This document shows, piece by piece, positions 62,909 through 64,000 of a DNA stretch of 64,000 nt (positions are counted from its first letter, which is position 1; each line of letters starts with the position of its first letter). The translations under genes were made by a program, and so were the position numbers. The notes beneath the pieces were generated by a model. That model had not been told where the DNA came from. It saw only the letters and a list, made by a program, of their open reading frames with translations, and searched no databases. The DNA is from Ilyomonas sp963790435 (GTDB lineage: Bacteria; Bacteroidota; Bacteroidia; Chitinophagales; Chitinophagaceae), in assembly GCA_963790435.1 (NCBI GenBank), contig CAWBOI010000001.1, forward strand, positions 1-64,000. The letters run 5' to 3'.

Positions 62909-63157
62909 GATTGGTGTTTTACATTATGTGAAGAAAAGAATGGTAACAAAAGTAAAAGGAATAATCAACACCATACTTGATGGTATAGCAGATATTCAAT
63001 TGGTAATTTAAATATAATACTATCTCGAAAGCCTGTCTTAGCAATTTTTTGTTCACACGGGGATGAGGAAAAGAATTATTCTGCAAAACAAAAATTGCTC
63101 CCTCTTGGTACAATAAAAAAATGATATTTGCGCAATTACAAAGGGTAAACATTTTTT

Positions 63158-63958
63158 ATGGCAAGAATCATTGGTGTAGCCAATCAAAAAGGAGGCGTGG
63201 GCAAAACAACCTCTGCCATTAACCTGGCGGCAAGCTTTGCAGTGCTGGAATATAAAACATTGCTGATTGATGCCGACCCGCAAGCAAACAGCACTACCGG
63301 CGTTGGTTTTGATTTGCACAATATAACACACAGCTTGTACGATTGCATGGTGAACAATGTGCCTGCACAGGAAGTTGTATTGAAAACTGAAATTCCTAAT
63401 CTTGACCTCATTCCATCGCATATTGATTTGGTAGGAGCGGAGATAGAAATGATCAATTATCCGAACCGTGAAAATGTGATGAAAAATATGGCGCTGGCCA
63501 TTAGAAACAATTACGATTTTATTGTGATTGATTGCTCGCCTTCGCTGGGTTTAATTACCGTAAATGCATTGACCGCAGCAGATAGCGTTATTGTTCCGGT
63601 TCAGTGCGAATTTTTTGCACTGGAAGGTTTAGGCAAATTATTAAATACCATAAAAATTGTACAAAGTCGTTTAAATCCTGCGTTGCAGATTGAAGGCATT
63701 TTAATGACGATGTACGATGGCAGATTGCGATTGTGCAACCAGGTAGTGAGTGAAGTGCGACGCCATTTTGATGAAATGGTTTTCACTACTATCATTCATC
63801 GCAACACGCGGTTAAGCGAAGCGCCTTCGTTTGGCAAACCAGTCATCTTATATGATGCCGATAGCAAAGGTGCAGTCAATTATCTCAATCTTGCCAAAGA
63901 AGTATTACAAAAAAACAATCTTACCAAAATTCCTCAGGAAGAAAGAATTATGGAGTAG
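63158..63958 (+). CDS. parA: ParA/Soj chromosome-partitioning ATPase
   Basis: This 266-residue protein has the deviant Walker A KGGVGKTTSAINLA, Walker A' TLLIDADPQANST, Walker B DFIVIDCSPSLGLI and the VPVQCEFFALEGLGKLLNTI block of chromosomal Soj proteins. It works with ParB and parS to segregate the origin region, so the window may be near oriC, though parB is not included before the window ends. The TAG stop lies inside a heptamer tandem repeat (63953-63992). Confidence 0.96.
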   Translation: MARIIGVANQKGGVGKTTSAINLAASFAVLEYKTLLIDADPQANSTTGVGFDLHNITHSLYDCMVNNVPAQEVVLKTEIPNLDLIPSHIDLVGAEIEMINYPNRENVMKNMALAIRNNYDFIVIDCSPSLGLITVNALTAADSVIVPVQCEFFALEGLGKLLNTIKIVQSRLNPALQIEGILMTMYDGRLRLCNQVVSEVRRHFDEMVFTTIIHRNTRLSEAPSFGKPVILYDADSKGAVNYLNLAKEVLQKNNLTKIPQEERIME

Positions 63959-63992
63959 TGAATGGTGAGTAGTGAATGGTGAGTAGTGAATA
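63953..63992 (+). repeat. Heptamer tandem repeat overlapping the parA stop
   Basis: GAGTAGT and GAATGGT alternate with a 7-bp period (GAGTAGT GAATGGT GAGTAGT GAATGGT GAGTAGT GAATA). The parA TAG codon is inside the first unit. Confidence 0.8.
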
Positions 63993-64000
63993 AATGACAA

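Overview
The window comes from a low-GC (about 40%) member of the Bacteroidota, most likely Chitinophagaceae or a close relative. The support is: a type IX secretion C-terminal sorting domain, DUF4954, DUF1599, Bat-type VWA/TPR proteins, a DUF6600 protein, Bacteroidota-type promoter -7 elements (TAnnTTTG), and few Shine-Dalgarno sequences. Species cannot be named from sequence alone. No rRNA, phage, IS transposase or CRISPR array was seen. One tRNA (Leu, anticodon CAG) is present.

Layout. 1-6 kb: tRNA-Leu, a frameshifted LuxE-like acyl-protein synthetase, a lipoprotein, a UbiA-like membrane protein, an M42 metallopeptidase, two unknown membrane proteins and a class I glutamine amidotransferase. 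6-18 kb: a DUF6600/poly-Gln secreted protein (broken), an ECF sigma factor, uvrA (frameshifted), a NIPSNAP protein, DUF4954, then rsmI-purS-pssA and an SPFH protein. 18.4-35.6 kb: a 17-kb minus-strand exopolysaccharide cluster with a Wzc-type tyrosine kinase, Wzx, Wzy, about eight glycosyltransferases and a GDP-mannose 3,5-epimerase-like enzyme. 36-52 kb: housekeeping genes (gltX, lysA, guaB, the yggS-type PLP protein, relA/spoT) mixed with a class D beta-lactamase, a VWA-TPR pair and a DoxX-like protein. 52-64 kb: adk, a PDZ protein, an RND exporter, a T9SS cargo protein, tandem UspA, a metallophosphoesterase and parA.

The strongest unexplained signal is a dispersed decamer, CAAAAACAAA (often preceded by G). 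I count at least 35 exact copies by eye on both strands in 64 kb, against fewer than two expected from base composition. It lies between genes and inside genes in several reading frames. Twice it forms inverted pairs that make transcription terminators, and it is sparser in the exopolysaccharide cluster. That pattern resembles the DNA uptake sequences of Neisseria and Pasteurellaceae.

A second unexplained signal is a family of 7-bp-period tandem repeats at four loci. One lies inside the yggS-like gene, one at batC, one supplies the parA stop codon and one lies between genes. A third is a set of multi-hairpin, REP-like intergenic elements.

Seven genes carry eight single-base frameshifts: the luxE-like gene, the DUF6600 gene (twice), uvrA, the lysA 3' end, a 48-kb secreted protein, an HTH gene and uspA. 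This many in housekeeping and accessory genes alike most likely reflects indel errors in a long-read or draft assembly, though real decay cannot be excluded.
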